Below, in pieces: positions 8,662 through 18,304 of a DNA stretch of 64,000 nt; position 1 is the stretch's first letter; each line of letters begins with the position of its first letter. Origin of the DNA: Lentzea kentuckyensis. Lineage in GTDB: Bacteria; Actinomycetota; Actinomycetes; Mycobacteriales; Pseudonocardiaceae. The notes beneath the pieces were generated by a model that worked only from the letters and a program-made list of their open reading frames with translations, was not told the DNA's origin and ran no database searches. The position numbers and the translations under genes are program-made. The stretch is taken from NCBI RefSeq assembly GCF_002150765.1, contig NZ_MUYM01000002.1:167260-231259 (forward strand), given 5' to 3'.

Positions 8662-10475
8662 CGCTCCACTCCGTTTGCTTTCTCGATGGCAAGGAAGTCG
8701 AAGGTGCTGTTCAGGATTTCGAGGGCCGGGCAGCCCAGGTGGACGAAGCCGTCGACCTGTGCGTCGCTCTTCTTGCCCGCGAGGAGTACCCGTTCCGCGC
8801 CGGCTTCGCGCAGGGCCTCGACGGTCGGTCCGGCCAGTTCGGCGTAGCTGGAGTCGCTGCCGCAGACGACCGCGATCTTCGCGCCGGACTCCCTGAACTT
8901 CGCGGCCACGTCGTCGGCGGTCCTGGTCGGGCCCGCGTTCGGGGTGGCGAAGCCGCCGGCGTTGAAGAGGTTCGCGGCGAAGGTGGCTCGTGCGGTGTGC
9001 GCGGCCACCGGGCCGAGGGTGGCGAGGAAGACCTGCGGCCGTTCGGGCTGGGCGTCGGCCAGATCCCGCAGCTCCTCGAAGGCCTGTGCATAACGAACCC
9101 TCGGCAGCCCGAAACTGTCAGACCCGCTTGAGAGACTTGGGATGGGGGGTGCGTCCCCCCAGGGGGCCTGCGAATCCGAATCGATTCCGGGGGTGGGCTC
9201 CACTCCAGCGGCGGGCTCGCGAGCGGGCACCGGTTCGCGGACGACCGGCTTCTCGCCGAGGTTCGGGAACTCGCTGACACCCGTGATCGGGTCGCTCCGA
9301 TCCGCGAGCCGCGCCGACCGCGCGGCCCAGGTCGTGGCGATCCGCGAGGCGACCAGCTCGCGCGCCGCGGCGAACCCGCCCGCGCGTTCGATCTCCTGGA
9401 ACCGCGACCACGCGGCACCGGCCAGCTGGTCGGTCAGCTGCTCCACGTACCAGGACCCGGCCGCGGGGTCGATCACCTCGCCGAGGTGCGACTCCTCCAA
9501 CAGCAGGTTCTGCGTGTTGCGGGCGATCCGGCGGGCGAACTCGTCCGGCAGCCCGATGGCCGCGTCGAACGGCTGCACCGTCACCGAGTCGGCGCCACCG
9601 AGACCGGCGGCCAGCGTCGCGATCGTGGTGCGCAGCATGTTCACCCACGGGTCGCGGCGGGTCATCATCGCCGACGACGTCACCGCGTGCTGCACCTGCA
9701 CGGCATCGGTGCCGGACACTTCGGCGACGCGCGCCCACAGGCGTCGTGCGGCGCGGAGCTTGGCGATCGTCATGAACTGGTCGGCCGTCGCGGCGTAGCG
9801 GAACTCCAGCTGCGCGAAGGCGTCCGACACCGGCAGACCCGCGTCCGTCAGAGCGCGCAGGTACGAGACGGCCAGAGCCAGCGACGCACCGAGCTCTTCG
9901 GAGTCCGAGCCGCCCGCGTCGTGGAACGGCAGCGCGTCCACCACCACGGTCCGCAACGACGGGAACTGCCGGTGGGCCTGCAACACCACCTCGAGTGCCT
10001 CACCGAACGGCGTCAGCGCGAGGTTGCCGCGCACCTCGTCCGCGAGCAGGGGCGCCTGGTCGTAGATCCGCAGCATCGCGCGGGCCGCGTCCACGTCACC
10101 GTCGAGCATGATCGGCGCGAGGTCGAGGTACACGCCGTCCAGCACGCGCTCCAGCGACGACGCCGGCAGCGCGAGCCACAGCGAGGTGACACCGCCCTCC
10201 AGGTCGTTCATCAGGGCGACCGGATCGGGAACGGCGTGGCGCTGGCGCACGTCCCAGCCCTGCTTCACCGGCGCGAGGGCGTACGGGACGGGCAACGCGT
10301 CGTCCAGGGTGTACAGCGGCTGCAGCGAGATGCCGTCGTACGTCTTCGTGACCAGCGAGTCGTAACTCGCGCCGGTCTTGCGGAGGACGGCGTCGACCAG
10401 CTCACGCCACTGTTCCCTCGACGCCGAGGGGAACTCGTTCGGGCGGAATTCGGCGGGCAAGGCCAACTCCATCAT
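8658..10475 (-). CDS. mutA: Methylmalonyl-CoA mutase, small subunit
   Basis: The 605-residue non-catalytic subunit of the heterodimeric mutase. It has the same barrel plus B12-like fold as MutB, but the C-terminal domain lacks D-x-H-x-x-G ([13 protein letters not shown] stands there), as expected for the small subunit. Tandem ATGs at 10475 and 10472 are the possible starts. Between the barrel and the C-terminal domain (about 9110-9240) is a long linker rich in Pro, Ser and Gly. Its DNA has an inverted GGGGGG/CCCCCC stretch that looks like an in-frame insertion. Promoter-distal genes are mutB and meaB; the divergent neighbour is a Ser/Thr kinase 90 bases away. Confidence 0.95.
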   Translation of the reverse strand: MMELALPAEFRPNEFPSASREQWRELVDAVLRKTGASYDSLVTKTYDGISLQPLYTLDDALPVPYALAPVKQGWDVRQRHAVPDPVALMNDLEGGVTSLWLALPASSLERVLDGVYLDLAPIMLDGDVDAARAMLRIYDQAPLLADEVRGNLALTPFGEALEVVLQAHRQFPSLRTVVVDALPFHDAGGSDSEELGASLALAVSYLRALTDAGLPVSDAFAQLEFRYAATADQFMTIAKLRAARRLWARVAEVSGTDAVQVQHAVTSSAMMTRRDPWVNMLRTTIATLAAGLGGADSVTVQPFDAAIGLPDEFARRIARNTQNLLLEESHLGEVIDPAAGSWYVEQLTDQLAGAAWSRFQEIERAGGFAAARELVASRIATTWAARSARLADRSDPITGVSEFPNLGEKPVVREPVPAREPAAGVEPTPGIDSDSQAPWGDAPPIPSLSSGSDSFGLPRVRYAQAFEELRDLADAQPERPQVFLATLGPVAAHTARATFAANLFNAGGFATPNAGPTRTADDVAAKFRESGAKIAVVCGSDSSYAELAGPTVEALREAGAERVLLAGKKSDAQVDGFVHLGCPALEILNSTFDFLAIEKANGVER

Positions 10476-10565
10476 GCGTTGCAGTGTTCCCGACCACTAC
10501 CGACACGGCTATGTGAGGTTCACCGCCGTTAACGATCCACCCAGTCTTTCAGGGAGAATGACCTA

Positions 10566-12203
10566 GTGGAAAACGGTGACCAGGAGCGCTTGATCGCGGC
10601 TCGGTACCGCCTGCTGCATCTGCTGGGGCGAGGGTCCATGGGCACCGTCTGGGCTGCTCACGACGAGGTGCTGCGCAGGCAGGTCGCGGTGAAGGAGATC
10701 CTGCGGCCGCCGGGGATGACCGATGGCGCGGCCGACGAACTGCGGGAACGGACCATGCGCGAGGCGCGGGCCGTCGCCGCGCTCTCTCACCCGAACCTCG
10801 TAACGCTCTACGACGTCGTGCAGCACGACGGCGACCCGTACGTGGTGATGGAGCTCGTGCCGTCGCGCAGCCTGAGCGAGCTGTTGCAGGAGCAGGGCTG
10901 CCTCACCGAGAAGCAGGGCGCGGCGGTGCTGGACGCGGTCGCGGCGGCGCTCGAGTCGGCGCACCGGGCCGGCATCACGCACCGGGACGTGAAGCCCGGC
11001 AACGTGCTGATCGCGGACGACGGCCGGGTGAAGCTCACCGACTTCGGCATCGCGCGCAACGTCGCCGAGGCCACCATGACCGCGCGGGGCATCACGCTGG
11101 GCACGCCCGCCTACATCGCGCCGGAGGTGGCGCAGGGCGGTGACGTGTCGGCGGCCGCGGACCGGTGGTCGCTCGGCGCCACGATGTGGGCCGCGATGGC
11201 CGGCGAGCCGCCGTACGTGGGCAAGAACGTCATGCAGACGATCAACGCGGTGATCAACGGCGACGTGCCGGTGCCGGCGGGCGCCGGCCGGCTCACGCCG
11301 GTGATCAGCGGGTTGATGCGGAAGGAACCGACCGACCGGCTGTCGCTGGTCGACGCGCGCAGGCAGGTCTACGCGCTGCTGCCGGAACCGGGCACCGACG
11401 CGTTCGAGGTCCGCGAGGCGGTGCCGCTGCCGGTGGTCGTGCGGCCGAAGCCGAAGATCGAGCCGGACGCGCCGCTGGCCGACGATCCCGGCCCGTTGCC
11501 GTTCATGCTCACCAAGCCGATCTCGCCGCAGCCACCGCGCGGGCGGGTTGCCACGACGTTCCTGCTGGTGGCGGCCATGCTGCTGTTCGTGGCGGGCTCG
11601 GGCGGCGGGTTCGCGCTGACGAGGCTCGCGGCGGGCGCACCGCTGCTGCCGCCCACCGAACAGACCGCGCAGACGCTGCCGACCCTGCCGACGTCCGCGA
11701 CGCTGGAGCCGCGGACCGCGCTGGCCATCAGCGCGAAGGGCGACCAGGGCGGGAAGTTCACGCTGAACGTCGAGGCGAGCTGGTCGACCTACGCCGAGCA
11801 GCGCGCCGCCGACAAGCTGATGCCCGCCTCCGCGGTGGTGCACTTCGTGTCGGGCACGGGCGCGTACGAGGTCACGGTGCAACGGTTCCCCGACTACTAC
11901 CCGACGCGCACGATCAACACGTACACGTCCAGCGTGCAGGCGCGGTGGCCGAACAGGTTCTTCGGCGGTGAGAAGGTGCCGACACCGAACCTCTCCGGAC
12001 CGCGCAACGAGGACAGCATCCAGTTCATCTACCGGACGGTCGAGGGTGACGAACTCAACGCGTTGAGGCGGTCGCACTTCTCCCGCGTGCTCCCCCTGCG
12101 CGGCGACCTGTGGGTGATCGAGGTCGTCGTGCCGACCGAGCAGGAGGACGAGGCGCGGGTGAGGCTGTTCGACGCGATCGCCTCGACCTTCGCCCCGGTT
12201 TAA
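10566..12203 (+). CDS. Membrane Ser/Thr protein kinase with unrecognised ectodomain
   Basis: A 545-residue Hanks-type kinase. Kinase domain about residues 10-270: glycine loop LGRGSMGTVW, catalytic Lys in VAVKEI, HRDVKPGNV catalytic loop, DFGIA metal loop and GTPAYIAPE activation end. A Pro-rich juxtamembrane segment leads to one transmembrane helix (TFLLVAAMLLFVAGSGGGF, near 335-353) and an extracytoplasmic domain of about 180 residues without PASTA repeats. GTG at 10566 follows CAGGGAGAATGACC, a usable ribosome site. Located divergently from mutA and just upstream of the purine phosphorylase; no functional link to either is evident. Confidence 0.92.
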   Translation: MENGDQERLIAARYRLLHLLGRGSMGTVWAAHDEVLRRQVAVKEILRPPGMTDGAADELRERTMREARAVAALSHPNLVTLYDVVQHDGDPYVVMELVPSRSLSELLQEQGCLTEKQGAAVLDAVAAALESAHRAGITHRDVKPGNVLIADDGRVKLTDFGIARNVAEATMTARGITLGTPAYIAPEVAQGGDVSAAADRWSLGATMWAAMAGEPPYVGKNVMQTINAVINGDVPVPAGAGRLTPVISGLMRKEPTDRLSLVDARRQVYALLPEPGTDAFEVREAVPLPVVVRPKPKIEPDAPLADDPGPLPFMLTKPISPQPPRGRVATTFLLVAAMLLFVAGSGGGFALTRLAAGAPLLPPTEQTAQTLPTLPTSATLEPRTALAISAKGDQGGKFTLNVEASWSTYAEQRAADKLMPASAVVHFVSGTGAYEVTVQRFPDYYPTRTINTYTSSVQARWPNRFFGGEKVPTPNLSGPRNEDSIQFIYRTVEGDELNALRRSHFSRVLPLRGDLWVIEVVVPTEQEDEARVRLFDAIASTFAPV

Positions 12204-12212
12204 GCTCTCGCG

Positions 12213-13004
12213 GTGACTCCAGAAGAGCTGGCCGGCAAGGCCGCGGAAGAGATCCAGAGCCGCACCGGCGTGGCGAAGCACGACATCGCGATCGTGCTCG
12301 GTTCCGGTTGGCGGCCCGCCGCCGACGTTATCGGTGAACCGGCCACCGAGATCCCGGTGGGCGAGCTGACGGGCTTCGAGGCGCCGACCGCGCTCGGCCA
12401 CGGCGGCACCATCCGTTCCGTCGAGGTGGGCGGCAAGCGGATCCTCGTCGTCCTCGGCCGCACCCACGGCTACGAGGGCAAGGGCGTCCAGAAGGTCGTG
12501 CACGGCGTGCGCACCGTTGCTGCCGCGGGCGTGTCGGCGGTCGTGCTGACCAACGCCGCCGGTGGCCTGCGGCAGGGCATGTCCGTCGGGCAGCCCGTGC
12601 TGATCTCCGACCACCTGAACCTGACCTCGCTGTCGCCGCTGGTCGGCGCCCGGTTCGTGGACCTGACGGACCTGTACTCGCCGCGCCTGCGCAAGCTGGC
12701 GCAGGAGATCGACTCGTCGCTGGAGGAGGGCGTGTACGCGGGGCTGCCCGGCCCGCACTTCGAGACGCCCGCCGAGATCCGGATGCTGCGCACGATGGGT
12801 GCGGACCTGGTCGGCATGTCGACCGTGCACGAGGCCATCGCCGCGCGTGCCGAGGGCGTCGAGGTGTTCGGTCTGTCGCTGGTCACGAACCTCGCGGCGG
12901 GCATCACCGGTGAGCCGCTGAACCACCAGGAGGTGCTGGAGGCCGGTGCCGCCGCCGCCCAGCGCATGGGCACGCTGCTGCGCGAGCTGGTGGACCGCGC
13001 ATGA
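12213..13004 (+). CDS. deoD: Purine-nucleoside phosphorylase (trimeric type)
   Basis: Phosphorolysis of (deoxy)guanosine and (deoxy)inosine to the free base and (deoxy)ribose 1-phosphate. The 263 residues show the trimeric (PNP/MTAP-type) signatures: LGSGW phosphate loop, the THGYEGKG block, TNAAGGL, and the purine/ribose site stretch [13 protein letters not shown] with GMSTVHEA and VTNLAAG. The GTG at 12213 sits 6 bases after TAAGCT, suggesting a leaderless transcript whose -10 overlaps the kinase stop codon. The TGA overlaps the ATG of the phosphohexomutase in an ATGA. Called deoD in M. tuberculosis, where the same order deoD-pmmB-upp is found; the fold is that of PunA-type enzymes. Confidence 0.93.
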   Translation: MTPEELAGKAAEEIQSRTGVAKHDIAIVLGSGWRPAADVIGEPATEIPVGELTGFEAPTALGHGGTIRSVEVGGKRILVVLGRTHGYEGKGVQKVVHGVRTVAAAGVSAVVLTNAAGGLRQGMSVGQPVLISDHLNLTSLSPLVGARFVDLTDLYSPRLRKLAQEIDSSLEEGVYAGLPGPHFETPAEIRMLRTMGADLVGMSTVHEAIAARAEGVEVFGLSLVTNLAAGITGEPLNHQEVLEAGAAAAQRMGTLLRELVDRA

Positions 13005-14602
13005 GCCTGGCACCGGCACTGCGTGACGCGACGTTCCGGTGGATCGCTGACGACCCCTCCACGGCGACCCGTGCGGAGCTGCAGGGGGTTCTGGCTCGTG
13101 CCATGGGTGGCGATCCCGCTGCTCTTGAAGACCTCACCGATCGCATGGCCGGCCCGCTGACGTTCGGCACCGCCGGGCTGCGCGGGCCGGTGCGGGCGGG
13201 CACGAACGGCATGAACGTCGCCACGGTGGTCCGCACGACCGCCGGGCTGGCGTCGTGGCTCGGCACGTCCGGGCTGGTGTTCGTGGGCCGCGACGCCCGG
13301 CACGGGTCGGAGGAGTTCGCGGTCGCGGCCGCCGAGGTGATGGCCGCGGCGGGTTTCGACGTGCGGATGCTGCCAGGGCCGTTGCCGACACCGGTGCTGG
13401 CGTTCCTGGTGCGGTCGCACGGCGCGGTGGCGGGGATTCAGATCACCGCGTCGCACAACCCGCCCGCGGACAACGGGTACAAGCTCTACCTGACCGGCGG
13501 CTCGCAGATCGTGCCGCCGGCGGACGGGGAGATCGAGAAGGCGATCGAGGCGGTTCCCGCGGCCGTGTCGGTGCCGCGTTCGCCCTCGTACTCGACGGTG
13601 TCCGACGCCGAGATCGACGCCTACCTGGACCGGGTCGCGTCGCTGCCGTCCGGCCAGGCGCGGTCGTTGAAGATCGCGTTGACGCCGATGCACGGCGTCG
13701 GCGGCGCGTTCGCCGTGGAAGCGTTGCGGCGCGCGGGTTTCACCGACGTGCACGTGGTGCGGTCGCAGGCGGTGCCGGACCCGGACTTCCCGACCGTGGT
13801 GTTCCCGAACCCCGAGGAGCCCGGCGCGTCCGACGAGCTGCTTTCCCTTGCGGCATCGGTGGACGCGGACCTGGCGATCGCCCTGGACCCGGACGCCGAC
13901 CGGTGCGCGCTGGGCGTGAAGGACGGTTCCGCGTGGCGGATGCTGCGCGGTGACGAGACGGGTGTGCTGCTCGGCTCGCTCGTGCTGTCGACCACCGAGT
14001 CCGCGGATCCTTTGGTGGCAACGACAATCGTGTCTTCGTCGCTGCTGAAGTCGATCGCGGCGGCGCACGGAGCCCGGTACGCGGAGACGCTGACCGGCTT
14101 CAAGTGGCTGGCGCGGGCGGGCGAAGGTCTGGTGTTCGCCTACGAGGAAGCGCTCGGCAACTGCGTCGATCCGGCTTTCGTCGCGGACAAGGACGGCATC
14201 TCGGCCGCCGTCGTGGCCGCGGACCTGGCCGCCGGCCTGAAGGCCTCTGGCCGCACGTTGCTGGACGCGCTGGACCAGCTCGCACTGGACCACGGCCTGC
14301 ACCTGACCGACCAGGTTTCCTTGCGGTACACCGATTTGTCGCTGATCGGCGCGACGATGGCACGGCTGCGTGCCACGCCTCCCGCCGACTTCGCGTCGGA
14401 AGACCTGTTGCCCGGCGCGGACGTGCTGCGCTGGACCGCGGACGGCGTGCGGGTGATCGTGCGACCGTCCGGCACCGAGCCGAAGCTCAAGGCGTACCTG
14501 GAAGTGGTCGAGCCGGTCACGGACGGACTGGAGTCCGCCCGTGCGGCGGCCAGGGCCAGGTTGGCCGAGTTGCGGGAACGGGTAACGGAACTCGTCAGCT
14601 AG
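13001..14602 (+). CDS. Phospho-sugar mutase (PMM/PGM family; PmmB-like)
   Basis: A 533-residue alpha-D-phosphohexomutase moving a phosphate between C1 and C6 (or C1 and C5) of a sugar. Visible motifs are the phosphoserine loop [14 protein letters not shown], the metal loop [11 protein letters not shown], the sugar-binding GFKWLARA...FAYEEALGN region and the phosphate-binding [14 protein letters not shown]. It overlaps deoD by 4 bases, so the two are translationally coupled. The coupling makes phosphopentomutase activity on (deoxy)ribose 1-phosphate attractive, since no separate deoB was seen; this is inference. The last 8 bases overlap the 3' end of the convergent gene at 14595. Confidence 0.9.
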   Translation: MSLAPALRDATFRWIADDPSTATRAELQGVLARAMGGDPAALEDLTDRMAGPLTFGTAGLRGPVRAGTNGMNVATVVRTTAGLASWLGTSGLVFVGRDARHGSEEFAVAAAEVMAAAGFDVRMLPGPLPTPVLAFLVRSHGAVAGIQITASHNPPADNGYKLYLTGGSQIVPPADGEIEKAIEAVPAAVSVPRSPSYSTVSDAEIDAYLDRVASLPSGQARSLKIALTPMHGVGGAFAVEALRRAGFTDVHVVRSQAVPDPDFPTVVFPNPEEPGASDELLSLAASVDADLAIALDPDADRCALGVKDGSAWRMLRGDETGVLLGSLVLSTTESADPLVATTIVSSSLLKSIAAAHGARYAETLTGFKWLARAGEGLVFAYEEALGNCVDPAFVADKDGISAAVVAADLAAGLKASGRTLLDALDQLALDHGLHLTDQVSLRYTDLSLIGATMARLRATPPADFASEDLLPGADVLRWTADGVRVIVRPSGTEPKLKAYLEVVEPVTDGLESARAAARARLAELRERVTELVS

Positions 14603-14930
14603 CGAGCGCGATCATCAGGCACAGCGCGGCAAGAGCGAAGCCCCCGCCGGCCACGAAGTAGGCCCGTCTGGTCGGCGGGGCGATCGCGTTGCGGCGACCC
14701 TCGGTCACGGCCGCGACAGCGATCCGCCCGAAGATGTACGCGATCGTGCAGAGCCCCACGCCGAGACCGAGCAACATCGTGTTGACGTCCCACGGACTGT
14801 GGTCGAACCCCGGCCACAGCGACGCGAAGAGGGGCCCGAACCCGATCATCCCGATGCCGACGGCAAGGCCGAAACCCCAGGTGATGCGACGCTGACGAGG
14901 ACTGGTGGTCATAAGGGCAGTGGTCTTCAT
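14595..14930 (-). CDS. Small integral membrane protein, unknown function
   Basis: A 111-residue protein with three predicted membrane helices (about residues 20-38, 48-68 and 87-110), with short basic loops between them. The ATG at 14930 is chosen because AGGAGGGACC lies directly upstream, a near-perfect ribosome site; an internal ATG six codons on is less well placed. Family not recognised. Its 3' end overlaps the phospho-sugar mutase coding end by 8 bases on the opposite strand. Confidence 0.7.
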   Translation of the reverse strand: MKTTALMTTSPRQRRITWGFGLAVGIGMIGFGPLFASLWPGFDHSPWDVNTMLLGLGVGLCTIAYIFGRIAVAAVTEGRRNAIAPPTRRAYFVAGGGFALAALCLMIALAS

Positions 14931-15028
14931 GGTCCCTCCTGTGTACACCCTTTAGGACGTCTTTCCGCCTTCGGGGTTCCGTGTTCGTTCGCTCTAATGA
15001 CGTTGTGAGAGCACGGGTTCGTTGAACT

Positions 15029-15508
15029 ATGTTCCCGCGTGTGGAATACACCCGCCGTGACCTGGCGCAGGCCGTGTTGGACGCACACCCGGACAGCAAG
15101 CGCGGACTCGACATGTTCCGCGGCGGGTTCAGCGAGGACATGAAGAAGCATCAGATCCGCGTGCGCGACGAGCTGCTGAAGGCGTTCGGCATCGACCTCA
15201 AGGCCGACATGGCGCTGTACATGATGTTGCGCGCCACGCTCGACTCGAACGCGGCCATCCGGAACCCGATGAGCAGGTTCGGCGAGGCCGGACTGATCGT
15301 CCGCAAGCTGGAGGGCACCGGCGTCCTCGAGAAGGTGGACGAGATCGTCACGCTCAACGAGATGTCGGCACGGGCTCACCTCGATGCGGTCGAGGGGCTG
15401 CTCGGGTTGATGGGACCCACCGCGGTCGAGGTCACATCGGAAGACCTCAGGAAACTCGGGTTCGACGACACGCCGCCGAACCGCTTCGACTACGAAATCG
15501 ACTACTGA
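15029..15508 (+). CDS. Conserved-looking soluble protein of unknown function
   Basis: A 159-residue hydrophilic, mostly helical protein without signal peptide or membrane segment. The N-terminal half carries an EYTRRDLAQAVLDAHPDSKRGL segment broken into a possible helix-turn-helix, and the middle is rich in Met and Leu. The C-terminus ends in acidic residues (FDYEIDY). No ribosome site stands before ATG 15029, and GTG 15041 is an alternative. Its TGA overlaps the ATG of the flavodoxin-like gene by one base, so the two are co-translated. I do not recognise the family. Confidence 0.6.
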   Translation: MFPRVEYTRRDLAQAVLDAHPDSKRGLDMFRGGFSEDMKKHQIRVRDELLKAFGIDLKADMALYMMLRATLDSNAAIRNPMSRFGEAGLIVRKLEGTGVLEKVDEIVTLNEMSARAHLDAVEGLLGLMGPTAVEVTSEDLRKLGFDDTPPNRFDYEIDY

Positions 15509-15960
15509 TGACCAGGCTGCTGATCGTTCACCACACCCCGTCGCCGGCCCTCCAGGCGATGTTCGAGGCCGTGCTGTCCGGCGCCACCACGCCCGAGATC
15601 GAGGGCGTCGAGGTGGTCCGGAAGGCCGCGTTGTCCACAACCGCTGTGGATGTCCTCGAAGCCGACGGCTATCTGTTGGGCACGCCCGCGAATCTCGGCT
15701 ACATGAGCGGTGCGTTGAAGCACTTCTTCGACACCGTCTACTACCCGTGTCTGGACTCCACGCGCGGCAGGCCGTTCGGGCTCTACGTGCACGGCAACAA
15801 CGACACGACAGGTGCGGTGCGCAGCGTGGAGATGGCCACGACCGGGTTGGGCTGGGAGAAGGCGACCCAGCACGTGGTCGTCACGGGTGAGCCGACGAAG
15901 GCCGACCTGGAGGGGTGCTGGGAGCTCGGCGCCACCGTCGCGGCTCACCTGACCGGCTGA
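15508..15960 (+). CDS. Flavodoxin-like NAD(P)H-dependent oxidoreductase
   Basis: A 150-residue protein of the flavodoxin / FMN-reductase fold. The N-terminal strand-loop LLIVHHTPSPALQAM corresponds to the FMN phosphate loop, and GTPANLGYMSGALKHFFD is the typical second FMN loop of NADPH-dependent FMN reductases. The protein probably binds FMN and acts as a small cytosolic oxidoreductase or flavodoxin-type electron carrier. It is coupled by a 1-base overlap to the unknown gene at 15029, so that protein may be its partner. Contains a TTGTCCACA sequence (15631-15639) by codon chance or otherwise. Confidence 0.8.
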   Translation: MTRLLIVHHTPSPALQAMFEAVLSGATTPEIEGVEVVRKAALSTTAVDVLEADGYLLGTPANLGYMSGALKHFFDTVYYPCLDSTRGRPFGLYVHGNNDTTGAVRSVEMATTGLGWEKATQHVVVTGEPTKADLEGCWELGATVAAHLTG

Positions 15961-16025
15961 AAACGGAACAGAGCATTCCCCCGGTTCCCCATCGGCGTCA
16001 CTCTGACTGGCCGGAGGGGGTCCGA

Positions 16026-16868
16026 ATGAAACGAATCAGCGCAGTTCTGGCAGCGCTCACGCTCGTACTGGCACCGCAGGCCCGGGCCGAGGCACCGGAA
16101 AGCGTGAAAGCTGTCGTGGCCGAGTTCGGCGAGAGTGGCGAACTGATCAGCTCCGCCGATGTCGCCCTGGCGAAGTCCCTGCTCACGAAGGGGTCGGCCG
16201 AGGTCGCGGCGCCGACCGCGAACGCGGTGGTGTCGCCGACGGTCGGCATCCTGGAGTCGCGGACGGGACAGTGCACGGCCAGCACCATTTCGAGCACGCA
16301 CAAGGTCCTGATCGTCACGGCCGCGCATTGCGTGCACGACGGCGAGGGCGGCACCTGGCAGCAACCCATCTACTTCACACCGGGTTTCCAGGTCGGGCGG
16401 CCCGCGCCGCACGGGAGGTTCCAGGCCAAGGCGGCGGTCACCTTCGACAGGTGGGTGACCAAGAGCGATTACAACTTCGACGTCGCGTTCGTCGCGTTGA
16501 GGCCGAACGACGCCGGTGCCGCCGTGGGCGAACTCGTCGGCATGAACGGCCTCATCGTCAACGCCGGGTACGTGGTCGACCGCACGATCGTCTCCTACGA
16601 GGACAACGTGCTCAGCCAGTGCAGCGGAACCACGATCCAGTCGATGGGCTTTCCGCTGGAGGACCACCTGTGGATGATCGGCTGTCCTTCGCCACCCCAC
16701 GAGGGTGACAGCGGATCACCCTGGTTCGCCGAGTACGACGGCCGGGGCGGGTACGTGAACGGCGTGATCAGCAAGGGCAGCGGGGTGCTTCCGCACGTCA
16801 GCACGCCGCGCTTCGACGACGACGTGCTCTCCATCTGGGAAGGCTTCAAGGACCACCCAGGCACCTGA
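16026..16868 (+). CDS. Secreted trypsin-like serine endopeptidase (V8/glutamyl endopeptidase-like)
   Basis: A 280-residue secreted S1-fold protease. A signal peptide spans residues 1-21 (ends PQARA-EAP), followed by a pro-segment of about 50 residues. The probable triad is His101 in TAAHC, Asp152 in NFDVAFV and Ser229 in GDSGSPW. Two Cys pairs (83/102 and 199/220) are consistent with disulfides. ATG 16026 follows GGAGGGGGTCCGA, a good ribosome site, and begins the signal peptide. The gene ends at a hairpin containing three DnaA-box sequences. Confidence 0.88.
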   Translation: MKRISAVLAALTLVLAPQARAEAPESVKAVVAEFGESGELISSADVALAKSLLTKGSAEVAAPTANAVVSPTVGILESRTGQCTASTISSTHKVLIVTAAHCVHDGEGGTWQQPIYFTPGFQVGRPAPHGRFQAKAAVTFDRWVTKSDYNFDVAFVALRPNDAGAAVGELVGMNGLIVNAGYVVDRTIVSYEDNVLSQCSGTTIQSMGFPLEDHLWMIGCPSPPHEGDSGSPWFAEYDGRGGYVNGVISKGSGVLPHVSTPRFDDDVLSIWEGFKDHPGT

Positions 16869-16869
16869 G

Positions 16870-16930
16870 TTGTCCACATGAAACCAGGGTTGTCCACAGC
16901 CTCTTGTCCCCAACCTGTGGACAACCCTGG
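16870..16930. promoter_or_regulatory. Bidirectional hairpin carrying three exact DnaA boxes
   Basis: TTGTCCACA occurs at 16870-16878 and 16890-16898 and its reverse complement TGTGGACAA at 16916-16924. Bases 16884-16899 and 16915-16930 form a perfect 16-bp inverted repeat with a 15-base loop. The segment separates two convergent genes, so termination is the simplest role. Three perfect copies of the actinobacterial DnaA box in 55 bases also make DnaA binding plausible. Confidence 0.65.
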
Positions 16931-16951
16931 GGATATCTTCGAACGTGTGTT

Positions 16952-17923
16952 CTAACGGCCGATCGAGCTCATGTCCGGGTACCGGTCACCGGCCACGGCC
17001 GAGGCGGGCACGGCGGCCTCGATCGCGGCGAGATCGTCGGCGGACAGCTCCAGAGCGGCCGCCGCGACGTTCTCCTCCAGATACTTGATCCGCTTGGTCC
17101 CCGGGATCGGCACCACGTCCGACCCGCGGTGCTGCACCCAGGCCAACGCCAGCTGCCCGGCGGTCACGCCTCGCTCCGCGGCCAGCGCGCGCAGGTCCTC
17201 GACCATCTTCAGGTTCGTGTCGAGGTTCGAGCCGCTGAACCGCGGCTGGGCGACGCCGCGGAAGTCACCCTCGCCGAAATCGGCGGCGGAGGTGAAACGG
17301 CCCGTCAGGACGCCACGGCCGAGTGGCGAGTACGGCACGAGGCCGATGCCCAGTTCGCGCGCGGTCGGCACGATCTCGGTTTCGATGTCCCGCGACCACA
17401 GCGACCACTCGCTCTGCAGCGCCGTGATCGGGTGCACCGCGTGGGCGCGCCGCAAGGTCGAGGCGCCGGCCTCGGACAGGCCGAGGAACCGCACCTTGCC
17501 CTCGGTGACCAGCTCGCCCATCGCCCCGACGGTCTCCTCGATCGGCGTGTCCTCCGGCACCCGGTGCAGGTAGTACAGGTCGATCACGTCCGTGCCGAGC
17601 CGCTTCAGCGAGCCCTCGACGGACGCTCGCACGTAGTCACGGTCCCCGCGAATGCTGCGCGTCCCGCCGGGCTCGCGCACGATGCCGAACTTCGTGGCCA
17701 GCACGACGTCGGAACGACGGCCGGCGATGGCGCGGCCCACCAGTTCCTCGTTCACGTGCGGGCCGTACATGTCGGCCGTGTCGAGCAGCGTCACACCGAG
17801 CTCCAGGGCCCGGTGGATCACCGAGATCGACTCCGACTCGTCACCGGCGCCGTAGAACTCCGACATTCCCATGCAGCCGAGACCCTGCGGCCCGACCTCC
17901 AACGATCCCAACAAACGGCTCAC
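16952..17923 (-). CDS. Aldo/keto reductase
   Basis: A 323-residue NADPH-dependent aldo/keto reductase of the AKR13/YakC-like type, reducing aldehydes or ketones in the cytosol. The catalytic tetrad is visible as Asp and Tyr in [12 protein letters not shown], Lys in LATKFG and His in YYLHR. NADP-binding elements are the [12 protein letters not shown] start and IPGTKR near the C-terminus. The GTG at 17923 is chosen because it overlaps the stop of the MerR gene (GTGA) and yields the family N-terminus. Co-transcription with the MerR gene suggests induction by the signal that MerR senses, probably an electrophile or oxidant. Confidence 0.92.
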   Translation of the reverse strand: MSRLLGSLEVGPQGLGCMGMSEFYGAGDESESISVIHRALELGVTLLDTADMYGPHVNEELVGRAIAGRRSDVVLATKFGIVREPGGTRSIRGDRDYVRASVEGSLKRLGTDVIDLYYLHRVPEDTPIEETVGAMGELVTEGKVRFLGLSEAGASTLRRAHAVHPITALQSEWSLWSRDIETEIVPTARELGIGLVPYSPLGRGVLTGRFTSAADFGEGDFRGVAQPRFSGSNLDTNLKMVEDLRALAAERGVTAGQLALAWVQHRGSDVVPIPGTKRIKYLEENVAAAALELSADDLAAIEAAVPASAVAGDRYPDMSSIGR

Positions 17924-18297
17924 GCCGTCGCCTCCAAGTCCCTCTCGACCACCGCGTAGTGGTCGATCTTGTAGTCGAGCACCTCCAGGCACGTCTGCAG
18001 CTCCGCGACACGGGCGCGGACGTCGTTGCGGTGCTCGACGAGGATCTGCTTGCGGCGCCCTGCTGTCAGGTCGCCATGGTGCCTGAGCTGCGCGAACTCG
18101 CGCATCATGCGAATCGGCATGCCGGTCGTGCGCAGGCGCGTCACGAAGGCCAGCCAGCCGAGGTCCTCCTCCGAATAGCTGCGGCGACCACCCGAGTCAC
18201 GCGCGGGCGGGTCGACGAGCCCGATTCGTTCGTAGTAGCGCAAGGTGTCGATGGACAACCCACTGCGCTGCGCGGCTTGGGCTATCGAGTAACTCAC
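17920..18297 (-). CDS. MerR-family transcriptional regulator
   Basis: A 125-residue regulator: winged helix-turn-helix at residues 1-70 ([25 protein letters not shown]) and a C-terminal dimerisation helix. It lacks the conserved Cys pairs of the metal-sensing members; it resembles the group regulating aldo/keto reductases. The GTG at 18297 stands 7 bases after the -10 hexamer, so the mRNA is probably leaderless. The promoter has a 19-base spacer with a palindrome at its centre, the hallmark of MerR autoregulation. It forms an operon with the aldo/keto reductase. Confidence 0.92.
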   Translation of the reverse strand: MSYSIAQAAQRSGLSIDTLRYYERIGLVDPPARDSGGRRSYSEEDLGWLAFVTRLRTTGMPIRMMREFAQLRHHGDLTAGRRKQILVEHRNDVRARVAELQTCLEVLDYKIDHYAVVERDLEATA

Positions 18298-18304
18298 GAG
18301 TTCG

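Noticed and set aside
6544..8847. A 767-codon open frame on the plus strand over mutB
   Set aside because: Shadow of the mutB/mutA genes; composition of Arg, His, Asp and Gln typical of antisense frames in high-GC DNA.
9111..9123. GAAACTGTCAGAC in mutA matching the reverse complement at 18740-18752
   Set aside because: A shared 13-mer in 64 kb is expected many times by chance and the flanks do not match.
10563..13019. An 818-codon minus-strand frame over the kinase and deoD
   Set aside because: Antisense shadow with no recognisable domain and no independent start signal.
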